Assembly (NCBI GenBank): GCA_965248775.1
Contig: OZ252150.1
Coordinates: 3,348,001 to 3,412,000 of the forward strand
Direction of reading: 5' to 3'
DNA: 64,000 nucleotides
From: JBHHUI01 sp965248775
Lineage (GTDB): Bacteria; Chloroflexota; Anaerolineae; Anaerolineales; JBHHUI01
Position numbers and translations under genes: made by a program. The number at the start of each line of letters is the position of its first letter. Within the stretch, counting starts at the first letter, position 1. The notes below the pieces were generated by a model. It was not told where the DNA came from and ran no database searches. It saw nothing but the letters and a program-made list of their open reading frames with translations. This document shows positions 1 through 8,618 of the stretch, one piece after another.

Positions 1-267
1 ACTACCAAAAAGGTGGGCGAAGGTACCGGGTTAGGGCTTTCCATTGTCGCCGGCATCGTGAGCGCTCAAGGTGGCGAGATATCGTTGGAGAGCGAGCTGG
101 AGGTCGGAACCACCTTCAGCCTGTTATTCTCGATGGCAGGGGCGAAGCCGGATTCCAGCGCCGGGCCGACCGCTCCCCTGCTCGGACGCTTCGATGATAC
201 AGCCCCTCGCCAATCCGTCCAAAATGGCACAAGTACGAACAGAAACCAGGAGGTTTCCCATGAATAG
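1..267 (+). CDS. Sensor histidine kinase, C-terminal end (partial)
   Basis: The open frame enters from the left edge and ends at the TGA at 265-267. Its first residues, TTKKVGEGTGLGLSIV, are the G2 box of the HATPase_c ATP-binding domain of histidine kinases, followed by the typical end of that domain (GGEISLESELEVGTTFSLLF). About 35 weakly conserved residues form a tail. Only the last 88 or so residues are in the window, so the sensory part and the phosphorylated histidine cannot be seen. The stop overlaps the start of the receiver gene at 260, so kinase and receiver are probably cotranscribed and functionally paired. Confidence 0.9.
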   Translation, partial: TTKKVGEGTGLGLSIVAGIVSAQGGEISLESELEVGTTFSLLFSMAGAKPDSSAGPTAPLLGRFDDTAPRQSVQNGTSTNRNQEVSHE

Positions 268-622
268 AATTATTCTTGCCGAAGACGAACCCGATCTGCG
301 CAATTTTCTTAGCGACGAACTGCGGAACAAGGATTTTGTTGTGACCGCGGTGGACAACGGCGCCGACGCCGTGGTTGCCGACGCCGAGGGATCTTTCGAT
401 TTGGCGCTGCTGGATATGATGATGCCTGGTCTCAACGGCGTTCAGAGCATCAGAGTGTTAAAAAGAATCATGCCGGAGTTACCCATAATCGCCCTGACCG
501 GCTATGTGGGACGCGGTTACATGGCCGAAGCGATGGCCTACGGCGTCACGTGTTTTGCCAAACCAGTGGATATGCAAGAGTTGCTGACCGAGATTAATTC
601 TCGTTTGAACGGTAAGTCATGA
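260..622 (+). CDS. Stand-alone response regulator receiver (CheY-like)
   Basis: This 120-residue protein is a single receiver domain with no output domain. The acidic pair E8/D9, phosphoacceptor D52 (in LALLDMMMPG), T80 and K101 (in FAKPVD) are all in place. I chose the ATG at 260 because AGGAGG lies at 248-253 with good spacing and because the protein then starts exactly at the receiver fold; a longer upstream frame would antisense-read the kinase. It overlaps the kinase gene by 8 bases and likely takes its phosphate from it. It may act as a phosphorelay intermediate or through protein contacts. Confidence 0.88.
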   Translation: MNRIILAEDEPDLRNFLSDELRNKDFVVTAVDNGADAVVADAEGSFDLALLDMMMPGLNGVQSIRVLKRIMPELPIIALTGYVGRGYMAEAMAYGVTCFAKPVDMQELLTEINSRLNGKS

Positions 623-692
623 AGAGGGAACGGGGCTGTATCAGGTAAATTACAACCAATGCCCAAATACGAATGCCTCATAAGGAGTTAAT

Positions 693-1061
693 ATGTCCCG
701 GATTTTGATCGTGGGTGACGAACGTGATCTTGTTGAGTATATGTCCCAGGAGCTTCGGGATGCTGGCTTGCAGAGCGGCAGCGCCTTCGACGGTGTGGAG
801 GCGGTGCTCAAGGTGTTCGATGGTGGCTGGGATGCAGTCTTGATGGATATTCGCATGCCACACCTGGACGGTATCAATGCGCTGCGTATCATGAAACGCA
901 TCGATCCTAAGTTGCCGGTGCTGATGATTACCGGCCAAGCCGGGCACGGTGACATGGCCAGGTCGACACGCCTGGGCGCCTTTACATGTATGCTGAAGCC
1001 GGTTGCAACGGAAAAGCTTCTCGAGAAGTTGCAACAGGCTTTACCCCACGTACTGGCATGA
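693..1061 (+). CDS. Second stand-alone receiver protein
   Basis: This 122-residue receiver resembles the preceding one (D52 in VLMDIRMP, T80, K102 in MLKPVA). One residue of the usual acidic pair is changed: VGDE replaces VDDE, leaving D9 as the main metal ligand. AAGGAG at 682-687 supports the ATG at 693. There is no DNA-binding domain. With the partial kinase and the first receiver it makes a kinase plus two receivers, a layout seen in phosphorelays or in systems where one receiver is a phosphate sink. The direction of phosphate flow cannot be read from sequence. Confidence 0.86.
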   Translation: MSRILIVGDERDLVEYMSQELRDAGLQSGSAFDGVEAVLKVFDGGWDAVLMDIRMPHLDGINALRIMKRIDPKLPVLMITGQAGHGDMARSTRLGAFTCMLKPVATEKLLEKLQQALPHVLA

Positions 1062-1871
1062 CCAGAATAGTCGGCCCAGTACAGTCCAACCGGGGACTGC
1101 GTCCTTATCTACAGCCATAGTCATAAGGCATCGCCGAGCTGCGCTAGCGCACACACATAGCGCGCATTAATTCGATGGATGGCACACATTGTCGCAAAGC
1201 AGCCGTCATAAAGGCGGTGTGGCGAGGAGCACCTCTTGCCTTTCGCCGAGCGCTTGCCCGGCCGAATTGGGACGGCGGGTGCTCATCTTTGCCCTCGACC
1301 GGCAAGCCAATCTCAACCTGGCAGCCTGACTTTCAGCGAGAACGCCTGTGCCCGTGCGAGTAATAGCAACCCGACTCAGAGTTCCATCACAACGAGCCCG
1401 CATTACGGATGTAGTGACATCCAAAGTCGGCTTGGCTGGAGAACAAATACTATACGTTTTTATGTAGGTAATGGTGGGCGAGCAGTGTAAAAGCGCCGCA
1501 ACCCGTGAGTTCTCCAACCATTAGAGAACTCACGGGTTTTACTATTTCCAACTAAATCTAATCCCGGCGCTACGGCACTACGGCTACGGAAGCTGAACAC
1601 TAACCAGCGCCAATAAAAAGCGTAGACGTAAATTAGCCTCGGCCGTATCAAGATGATCTGAAAATTTGGGCTCACCATTTCTGTGGCAGATGTGAACACA
1701 TGTGCGGAAGGGTTTCTCCTACTTTTGTGAAGCAGTAGGCCTCTAGTTATATCTTTTCCTACACCTGAGGTTCCAGAAGAAGATACATCTACAATCCAAT
1801 GACTTCCCAATCAAATTTCTGTATCTTAGATATGTATTCAATCGAGAGACTAATAATCATTCGAGATAGCC
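1062..1871. other. 810-bp stretch without a supported gene
   Basis: Open frames of 62-116 codons exist on both strands, but none has a ribosome binding site, a recognisable domain or consistent codon use. The only clear structure is the perfect 15-bp inverted repeat at 1500-1538. The stretch separates the receiver genes from the GGDEF-like gene at 1872. Confidence 0.6.
1500..1538. terminator. Perfect 15-bp hairpin, terminator-like
   Basis: AACCCGTGAGTTCTC at 1500-1514 pairs without mismatch with 1524-1538 around a 9-base loop, and the plus strand continues TTAC. The stem is strong, but the T-run after it is short (TTTT including the stem end). It may be a bidirectional terminator or a small repeat. 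No gene ends immediately before it. Confidence 0.45.
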
Positions 1872-2363
1872 ATGACCGTAGTTGCACTGATTTTCATCGC
1901 CATCGTTCTGCTCCAGGCACTCCTTATATTCTCGCTCCTCTGGGTTGGCACCTATGGCTGTTTTAGAAGAGAACTGTTTGATGTGCTTCATCCTCTACTG
2001 AAGATGTTGGGATATAACTTCGTCTTTCTGGATATAGACCACTTTGGACATGTCAATGAGGAATACGGATATGAGGGCGCCAATTCCCTTGTGCGAGAGA
2101 GCCTGCGCAGTTTCCGTAGAAGTAGAGACCTGACGGTGGTATGCCGCTATTTCAGCGGGGATGAACTTGTGATTGCGGTACGGGGAAGTGACAACGCATA
2201 TGTGGTTGCTAAACGACTTCGGGATGTCTTCCTCAAACGCGAAATGTCCGTGACTGTCGGAATAAGTTCCGAATCAGTGCAAGGTGCAGCGGCACTTGTC
2301 CAACAGGCCAAACCAAAAAGCGGCCCACGACCCTTGGAGGGACAAATCATTCTCAATAATTAG
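1872..2363 (+). CDS. Membrane-anchored degenerate GGDEF protein
   Basis: This 163-residue protein has one N-terminal membrane helix (roughly residues 3-28) and then a compressed GGDEF-type domain. FVFLDIDHFGHVNEEYG matches the metal-binding and substrate strand of diguanylate cyclases, and CRYFSGDELVI occupies the signature position with SGDEL in place of GGDEF. The usual extra N-terminal turn is lacking and the domain is shorter than the normal 160 residues. Some SGDEF variants are active, but the L in the last position and the short domain suggest a c-di-GMP-related protein that may be inactive. The ATG at 1872 has only a weak ribosome binding site. Confidence 0.7.
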   Translation: MTVVALIFIAIVLLQALLIFSLLWVGTYGCFRRELFDVLHPLLKMLGYNFVFLDIDHFGHVNEEYGYEGANSLVRESLRSFRRSRDLTVVCRYFSGDELVIAVRGSDNAYVVAKRLRDVFLKREMSVTVGISSESVQGAAALVQQAKPKSGPRPLEGQIILNN

Positions 2364-2570
2364 CGCTTCGTCCTTCTCGAAGGTATGATCCGCTGTGAGA
2401 GCGCTCTTTAAACTATCGACGAGCGCACGCAGAGTATGATTCGTATTACGGGTCAGCAGACATGCCTCCATAACCGAAACCGCAGGACGCGCATTGCGTA
2501 TTAATGGGTGAGGGGCTCACCCTCAATTTGCGTTTCTGATTTAGAGTATATTTTTGTAAAGGAGAAAATC

Positions 2571-2798
2571 ATGACTGCCTCGACCCGTAAGCCTATAGCC
2601 TGGTTCCTTTGGCCTTTCAAAGCACTTTGGGATTTGCTGGCTTTCATCCTGAGTCTGACCGGTCGCCTGATCGCAGCCATTCTCGGAATCGTCTTCATGA
2701 TGGTTGGCCTTTTGCTGACTGCAACAGTTGTGGGTGCAGTAGTTGGCCTGCCATTGATCATTGTGGGTTTCCTGTTGTTACTGCGCAGCATCCTTTGA
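2571..2798 (+). CDS. Small two-helix membrane protein
   Basis: The 75-residue product has a short basic N-terminus (MTASTRKPIAW) and two hydrophobic segments, about residues 17-42 and 44-72. The second is very rich in V, L and G. AAAGGAG at 2558-2564 precedes the ATG at 2571 with ideal spacing, which marks it as a real gene despite its size. I recognise no family. It sits alone between the GGDEF-like gene and argF and could be an envelope-stress or membrane-property protein, but that is a guess. Confidence 0.65.
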   Translation: MTASTRKPIAWFLWPFKALWDLLAFILSLTGRLIAAILGIVFMMVGLLLTATVVGAVVGLPLIIVGFLLLLRSIL

Positions 2799-2912
2799 AT
2801 CCTCAGGATTTCAGCATGTAAATTCTTGGCGTGCAATGGGAATTGTTGTATATTGCCTCGCGTTTCAGCCCTGTGCTATACTCCGCCGAACCATTGAATC
2901 AGGCGGTTTTAC

Positions 2913-3839
2913 ATGCGCCATTTCCTCGCCGTTGACCAACTGACTCGCTCAGAGTTGGAAGGCCTCCTGGCCCTGGCGAAGCAACTTAAAACCGAATACA
3001 AGAACGGCGGTAATGCTCCGATTTTGCAGGGGAAGTATCTTGCCCTGTTGTTCATGAAGCCGAGCCTGCGTACGCGTGTATCGTTTGATGTGGGTATGCG
3101 CCATCTCGGCGGCGAGGCGCTCTACCTTTCCCCGCAAGAAGTGGGGCTAGGCAATCGCGAATCGGCAGCCGATGTTGCGCGCGTGATCTCCGGTTATGCA
3201 GATGGCATTACGGCGCGGGTTTTCGAGCATGCACATATCGAAGAACTCGCAGAGCATGCCTCGGTGCCCGTGATCAATGGCCTCTCGGACTACAGCCATC
3301 CCTGCCAGGCGCTGACAGATGTTTTCACACTTTACGAGCGACGACCCCAACTCGAAGGGCTCACGCTCGCATACACGGGCGACGGCAACAACATGGCGGT
3401 TTCGCTTTTGTACGCCTGCGCATTGCTCGGCATTCACTTTCGCATTGCTACGCCGCCCGGCTATGAACTCCCCGAGGCCTCCCTGGCACGCGGACGCGAG
3501 TTGGGCCGCGCCAGCGGCAGTGCTGTCTTCACAACACACATCGCCGCCGAAGCTGTTGCCGCTGCGGATGTAATCTATACGGATGTGTGGACCAGCATGG
3601 GCCAGGAAGAAGAGACCGCCACACGTTTGGAAGTCTTCCCGCCGTACCAGATCAATGCCGAACTCGTATCCAAAGCAAGGCCCGACGTTCTCATAATGCA
3701 CTGTCTGCCTGCCCACCGTGGAGAGGAAATCACAGACGAAGTTGCGGATGGCCCGAACTCGATAATATTCCCACAAGCCGAGAATCGCTTGCACGCGCAG
3801 AAGGCACTGCTTGTACAGCTGCTTGCTCCGGAGCATTAA
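2913..3839 (+). CDS. argF: Ornithine carbamoyltransferase
   Basis: The 308-residue enzyme joins carbamoyl phosphate to ornithine to give citrulline in arginine synthesis, in the cytoplasm as a trimer. The carbamoyl phosphate motif appears as SLRTR (51-55, the S-x-R-T-R form), HPCQ is at 129-132, DVWTSMGQE near 224, and HCLPAHRG at 263-270 carries the catalytic Cys. The length is the usual one. No other arginine gene is nearby, so it is a lone argF. The ATG at 2913 is chosen because the protein starts MRHFLAVDQLT, as in relatives; the ribosome binding site is weak. Confidence 0.95.
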   Translation: MRHFLAVDQLTRSELEGLLALAKQLKTEYKNGGNAPILQGKYLALLFMKPSLRTRVSFDVGMRHLGGEALYLSPQEVGLGNRESAADVARVISGYADGITARVFEHAHIEELAEHASVPVINGLSDYSHPCQALTDVFTLYERRPQLEGLTLAYTGDGNNMAVSLLYACALLGIHFRIATPPGYELPEASLARGRELGRASGSAVFTTHIAAEAVAAADVIYTDVWTSMGQEEETATRLEVFPPYQINAELVSKARPDVLIMHCLPAHRGEEITDEVADGPNSIIFPQAENRLHAQKALLVQLLAPEH

Positions 3840-3881
3840 TTGAATCTCCTGATTGCGGTTTTCGACAGAAGGTAGCAAAGA

Positions 3882-6218
3882 ATGGCTGGCTGGCGCGAAG
3901 TCTTCGATGAAGCGATGCGGCAGGGGCATTCCGCTGCCTGGGATCAGAACTGGGAACGGGCCATTGCGGCCTATCGCAAAGCGCTACAAGAGTTCCCGGA
4001 AGACACGTCTGCACTCACAAGCATTGGGCTGGCATTGTTGCAAATTGATGATCTAGGCGGTGCACTGGAAGTCTATCAGCGTTCTGCCATTCTGAATCCG
4101 AACGACCCCGTTGCATTGGAAAAATCAGCTGATATTCTCGAGCGGCTTGGCCGTCTCGACGAAGCTGCCGATTCCTATAACTCCGTCGCCGAAGTGCACC
4201 TCACGCGCAGGGATGTGGACAAAGCCATTGAGAACTGGCAACGGGCCACTCAACTTTCTCCCGGGATGGCGGATGCCCGTGCCCGTCTTGCATTGTCGTA
4301 CGAGCGGTTGGGCAAGGAACGGCAGGCCGTGTTTGAATACCTTGCTCTTGCGCGCATTATGCAGCGCAAAGGCGATTTTGCAAAAGCGATGGAAGCCGCG
4401 CAGCATGCACAGAACCTCGATCCACAGGACCCAGAAATTCTGGTAGCGATAGATACGCTGCGCACCGGTGGCGAGTTGCCGAACGTGGAAGATCTGGACA
4501 GACCGCCTGAGGAGCCGAAGGCTCCTAAAAAACAGGCTTTCGGTGACCTTGAAGAAACAGAGACCGGATGGGCTTCACAGGACAAGCTGCCCACGAATCC
4601 GATGGAGGACACCCGCGAGCGGGCCCTCTCTTCGCTGGCTTCGGCGCTGTTTGATGTACAAGTCGATGGAAATAACGCTCCGGGCGCTGACTCTTCCTCG
4701 GATGTGACAAACCCACTGGTGGGTACACGTGGCAATCGAGTGCAGATCGCATCCTATCTTGGGCAGGCAATCGATCTGCAGACGAAGAGCAAAAACGAAG
4801 AGGCCATCTCCGCCTATGAGAAGGCGCTCAAATCCGGTCTCGACCATGCGGCAGCACACTACAACCTGGCTGGACTGTACATGGATATCGAAAAATTTGG
4901 TCAGGCAGCCCGCCATTTTAAGGAGGCCTCTGCGCATCCAGATTACGCTGCTGGTTCCCACTTCGGTCTGGGCATCGCTTACGCCCGTGCTCGTAAGCTC
5001 CGCGAATCTGTCGGCTATCTGCTGCACACCTTGCGGCTCGTAGACCTGGAAACGGTCCCGCGGGCACAAGCCAACGGTCTGCGCGAGCGTTACGAAACGA
5101 TTGCCGAAAATTTGGAGCAATCCACCAGCGACGAAGAGGCAGCCAATCTGGCTGAATCTTTGGTTGGCTTTCTTTCCGGCGAAGAATGGAAAGAACGCAT
5201 TCAGAAAGCACGCCAGCAACTCAATGACCAGACCGGTGGGGATGTGCCGACCCCATTGGCGGATTTACTCTCTATGCCGGGGAGCGAACATCTGCTCGAA
5301 TCGCTGAGCAAGATCGATATTTATCTCAGTCGTGACCTGCTCGCAGCTGCGATGGATGAAGCCCAGAATGCTGTCGAAATCGCGCCCACGTATCTACCGG
5401 CGCACCTGAAGATGGCCGAAATCTTATTGGAAGATAATCGTTTGGACGCTGCTATCCGAAAATATAGTGTCATAGCAGATGTCTATCAGGTTCGAGGCGA
5501 AGCTGAACGGGCAGGGGATATCCTGCTCGATATTGTGCGGCTTGCCCCGATGGATGTGCGTGCACGCAGTAATCTTGTGGAACTGCTCGTCGCGCAAGGC
5601 AAGGCAGATGAAGCCATCAGCCAGTATATGGATATGGCCGAGACCTACTATCGCCTTGCCGATCTCGACATGGCGCGCGATACGTATGCTAACGCTTTGC
5701 GCCTCTCGCAGCGCTCAAGCACTGACCGTGCTTGGACGGTTCAAATCCTGCATCAGATGGGCGATATCGATGTACAGAGTCTCGATTGGCGGCAGGCATT
5801 GCGGGTATATGAACAGATCAAAACGCTGACACCCAACGATCACAAAACGCGCACGATGTTGCTCGACTTGAATTTCCGACTTGGGCAGGCTCGGCAGGCG
5901 CTAAACGAAGTAGACGATCTGTTGCGTACATTGCTTGACGAGGACAATTCGGATGCCGCGATTGGTATCCTGGAAGAGACCGTGGAAGGCCAGCCGGACG
6001 AGATGGGCTTGCGCTCGCGGCTCGCGCAACTTTATCAACAGGTCGGGCGCAATGCCGATGCCATAAAACAGTTGGACGCCCTCGGCGAGGCACAACTCCA
6101 AGCCGGGCTTACCAATGAGGCCATCGAGACGGTGATTCGCATTATTTCGATGGAACCAAAGAACGTTGACGCCTACCGCAAATTGCTGGCACATATTCAA
6201 AAGGGAAGTTCAGGCTGA
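3882..6218 (+). CDS. Large tetratricopeptide-repeat protein
   Basis: The 778-residue soluble protein is made of TPR helices throughout. Clear 34-residue units with the W/L-G-Y-A-P pattern occur around residues 15-180, 285-360 and 480-770. An acidic, low-complexity linker lies near 200-260. It has no signal peptide and no catalytic domain. AGAAGG at 3867-3872 supports the ATG at 3882. It starts 42 bases after argF and precedes the c-di-AMP genes. TPR arrays of this type serve as scaffolds for complexes; the partner is not evident. Confidence 0.85.
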   Translation: MAGWREVFDEAMRQGHSAAWDQNWERAIAAYRKALQEFPEDTSALTSIGLALLQIDDLGGALEVYQRSAILNPNDPVALEKSADILERLGRLDEAADSYNSVAEVHLTRRDVDKAIENWQRATQLSPGMADARARLALSYERLGKERQAVFEYLALARIMQRKGDFAKAMEAAQHAQNLDPQDPEILVAIDTLRTGGELPNVEDLDRPPEEPKAPKKQAFGDLEETETGWASQDKLPTNPMEDTRERALSSLASALFDVQVDGNNAPGADSSSDVTNPLVGTRGNRVQIASYLGQAIDLQTKSKNEEAISAYEKALKSGLDHAAAHYNLAGLYMDIEKFGQAARHFKEASAHPDYAAGSHFGLGIAYARARKLRESVGYLLHTLRLVDLETVPRAQANGLRERYETIAENLEQSTSDEEAANLAESLVGFLSGEEWKERIQKARQQLNDQTGGDVPTPLADLLSMPGSEHLLESLSKIDIYLSRDLLAAAMDEAQNAVEIAPTYLPAHLKMAEILLEDNRLDAAIRKYSVIADVYQVRGEAERAGDILLDIVRLAPMDVRARSNLVELLVAQGKADEAISQYMDMAETYYRLADLDMARDTYANALRLSQRSSTDRAWTVQILHQMGDIDVQSLDWRQALRVYEQIKTLTPNDHKTRTMLLDLNFRLGQARQALNEVDDLLRTLLDEDNSDAAIGILEETVEGQPDEMGLRSRLAQLYQQVGRNADAIKQLDALGEAQLQAGLTNEAIETVIRIISMEPKNVDAYRKLLAHIQKGSSG

Positions 6219-6409
6219 TCGCCGCGCCCTCCGCGGAAAGCTAACATGATGCAGGCAGCATTTGCTGCGCATAATCGAGTATGATTCCTCGCGAAAGATT
6301 GCAGTTGGCACATCGTCTCGCCGGCCAGCGCAGGCAATGCCACCGACCAAAGCTAGCCTGACTTTATCAAATACGGCCAGCACTTCTGCAATTGCAGTAG
6401 ACTAAACAA

Positions 6410-7246
6410 GTGACCAACGAATTCTCTCGATACCTGCAGGAATTCAACCTGCTCAGCCTTGTCGACATCCTACTGGTGGCTACTGTGATCTACGCGTTGC
6501 TATTCGTATTGCGGGGCTCGCAGGCGATTAACTTGTTGCGTGGTGTCTTGCTGCTGACTGTGATCGTATTTTTACTGTCCGGTGTGTTGCGTCTGCGAGC
6601 GATTTCCTGGTTGCTGCGTGCAGTATTACCAGCTCTCCTAGTCGCCATTCCCGTTATTTTCCAGCCCGAGATTCGGCGCGCACTCGACCGGCTCGGACGT
6701 GCCAGCACGCTGCTTTCGTCGAGCAACCGGCGAGAAGATGTGCGCACCATTGTGGATGCGATTGTCACCGCCAGCCAGAGTCTCTCTGAGAAACATTTCG
6801 GCGGATTGATCGTCATTGAACGCGAAGTCGGGTTGCGAGAAGTGATTGATACCGGCGTGGCTATGGATGCGTATCTCTCATCCGAGTTGCTCGTGCAGAT
6901 ATTTTTCAAAGACACACCACTGCACGATGGTGCTGTGATCCTGAGGGGAAATATTATTAGTGCTGCGGCCTGTGTTTTACCTCTCTCGACAGAAGCCAGT
7001 TTAACGGACCGACAACTCGGTTTACGACATCGCGCCGCGATCGGCGTGACCGAAACCAGTGATGCTGTGGCAGTTGTCGTCTCCGAGGAGACCGGCGGGA
7101 TTTCTGTCGTCCAAAATGGCCGCATCATCCGGCGGCTTGACGCTGCGCGGCTACGCAATATCCTGATGGCGTTCTACCGGCCACGCACGACGCGGGCACT
7201 CACGCGTGTTCGTCAATTCTTCACCTCCCTGTCGCGAGAAACTTGA
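6410..7246 (+). CDS. cdaA: Membrane diadenylate cyclase CdaA
   Basis: The 278-residue protein makes c-di-AMP from two ATP. Three N-terminal membrane helices fall at about residues 15-36, 41-60 and 66-84, followed by the DisA_N/DAC domain, with DGA at 173-175 and RHR at 206-208 as catalytic signatures. The start is GTG at 6410. The next gene, a YbbR-domain protein, begins 3 bases after the stop. This cdaA-cdaR pairing is the classic arrangement in Gram-positive-type bacteria, where CdaR modulates the cyclase. Confidence 0.95.
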   Translation: MTNEFSRYLQEFNLLSLVDILLVATVIYALLFVLRGSQAINLLRGVLLLTVIVFLLSGVLRLRAISWLLRAVLPALLVAIPVIFQPEIRRALDRLGRASTLLSSSNRREDVRTIVDAIVTASQSLSEKHFGGLIVIEREVGLREVIDTGVAMDAYLSSELLVQIFFKDTPLHDGAVILRGNIISAAACVLPLSTEASLTDRQLGLRHRAAIGVTETSDAVAVVVSEETGGISVVQNGRIIRRLDAARLRNILMAFYRPRTTRALTRVRQFFTSLSRET

Positions 7247-7249
7247 GTT

Positions 7250-8590
7250 GTGAGCAAACTCTTCTCCTCGCGAAAACTATTGGAGAATGTGGGTCTTTTC
7301 CTGGTTGCGCTTTTTCTGGCGGTCATCGTCTGGTTCATTGCTGTCGGTGAGGAGAACCCTTTAGAGCAGCGCGTGTTTCCAAGGCTTTTTCTGGCACGCA
7401 TTGTAGGAATACCTGCCGATATGTTTTTGGTCGAGGATGTGAATGCCGAGGTCACACTGACTTTGCTGGCGGCTCGCTCTGTCTGGATGGGTCTGACGAG
7501 CAACCAGCTCAGTGTGTCGGTTGATGTCAGTGGTTTGGAACCGGGCGAGCATATCGTTCCGATTACCGCCACAGTCGCCGACGAGAACGCAGAGATCGTT
7601 GTTGTTGCACCGAGTGAAGTACGCGTTGTCCTCGAGCGCATCATCACGCGCAGCATTCCAATCACCCTAGACATCACCGGCGAACCCGCAACGGGCTATG
7701 AAGCCCAAATTCCAGTGCTCTCCTCGGAAGCAGTAGAAGTTACCGGACCCGCGCCGCAAGTTAACGCCGTCGCTTCGTTTGATGTAAAAATTAATCTGGA
7801 TGGCGAACGGGAGACAATTGCTCGTACGTTTTCATTGCGCGCTACGGATAGCAACGGTCAGACAGTTTTGGGCCTGACCCTGGAACCAAACACGGTCCAA
7901 GTCGACGTTGAACTGGAGCAGTTGGAAAGTTTCCGTGATGTGGCGGTGCGAGCTATCATTGAAGGAGAGGTCGCGCCCGGCTATCGCGTCACGAATGTTG
8001 CCATTACACCTTCGGTGGTGACAGTATTCTCGAGTCAGTTGGAATTGATCGTCGCCTTGCCTGGCTTTGTGGAAACTGTAATACTCGATATCGCCGATGC
8101 CAGCGATGATGAGGAGGCGCGCCTGACTGTGCAATTGCCGGAAGGGGTGTCGCTCGTAGGCGAGCAATCCGTACTCGTGCAGGTGAATATTGCTGCAATC
8201 GAAAGTAGCCTCAGCATTCAACATGAGCTCGAATTCACGGGTCTGGAACCGGGCCTGAAGGCAGTGCCTTCCCCGGAAATGGTGGAGTTGATTCTGTTCG
8301 GTCCGTTGCCGATACTGGACGAGCTCGAAGATCAAGATGTCACTGTGCTGCTGGATGTGCTTGGGTTAGATATTGGCACATATCAACTGAGTCCATCTGT
8401 GATTGTTGGGCCACAGGATATAAGTGTTGAGGGCATCCTGCCGGATATAGTCCAGGTGGAGATCGAGATTGACGACAGTACACCCACCCCTACGCAGGAC
8501 CCGAATGCGACTCCCACGACAACCCTGACACCGACCGCAACCGCAACGGCTACAGTTGCGGTGCCCACGGCGACTCCCACGTCCGAGTGA
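7250..8590 (+). CDS. YbbR-domain protein, CdaA partner (CdaR-like)
   Basis: The 446-residue protein has a single N-terminal anchor (LFLVALFLAVIVWFIAV, about residues 16-33), so its repeats face outward. Several YbbR modules follow, each beginning with a pattern such as IPITLDITGEPATGYE and ending in a VxVxLE strand (roughly 40-125, 130-220, 225-310, 315-400). The tail is a Thr/Pro-rich stretch ending PTATPTSE, probably a cell-wall-spanning or glycosylated linker. The GTG start at 7250 lies 3 bases after cdaA. Members regulate CdaA and link c-di-AMP to the cell envelope; the long T/P tail is unusual. Confidence 0.88.
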   Translation: MSKLFSSRKLLENVGLFLVALFLAVIVWFIAVGEENPLEQRVFPRLFLARIVGIPADMFLVEDVNAEVTLTLLAARSVWMGLTSNQLSVSVDVSGLEPGEHIVPITATVADENAEIVVVAPSEVRVVLERIITRSIPITLDITGEPATGYEAQIPVLSSEAVEVTGPAPQVNAVASFDVKINLDGERETIARTFSLRATDSNGQTVLGLTLEPNTVQVDVELEQLESFRDVAVRAIIEGEVAPGYRVTNVAITPSVVTVFSSQLELIVALPGFVETVILDIADASDDEEARLTVQLPEGVSLVGEQSVLVQVNIAAIESSLSIQHELEFTGLEPGLKAVPSPEMVELILFGPLPILDELEDQDVTVLLDVLGLDIGTYQLSPSVIVGPQDISVEGILPDIVQVEIEIDDSTPTPTQDPNATPTTTLTPTATATATVAVPTATPTSE

Positions 8591-8618
8591 AGTACTTGTC
8601 GCGGGCGACAGCATCGTG

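Noticed and set aside
3147..3929. 260-codon open frame antisense to argF
   Set aside because: It mirrors a fully conserved argF, has no start signal and no recognisable domain.
4575..5219. 214-codon antisense frame over the TPR gene
   Set aside because: The plus-strand TPR pattern is continuous through this region.
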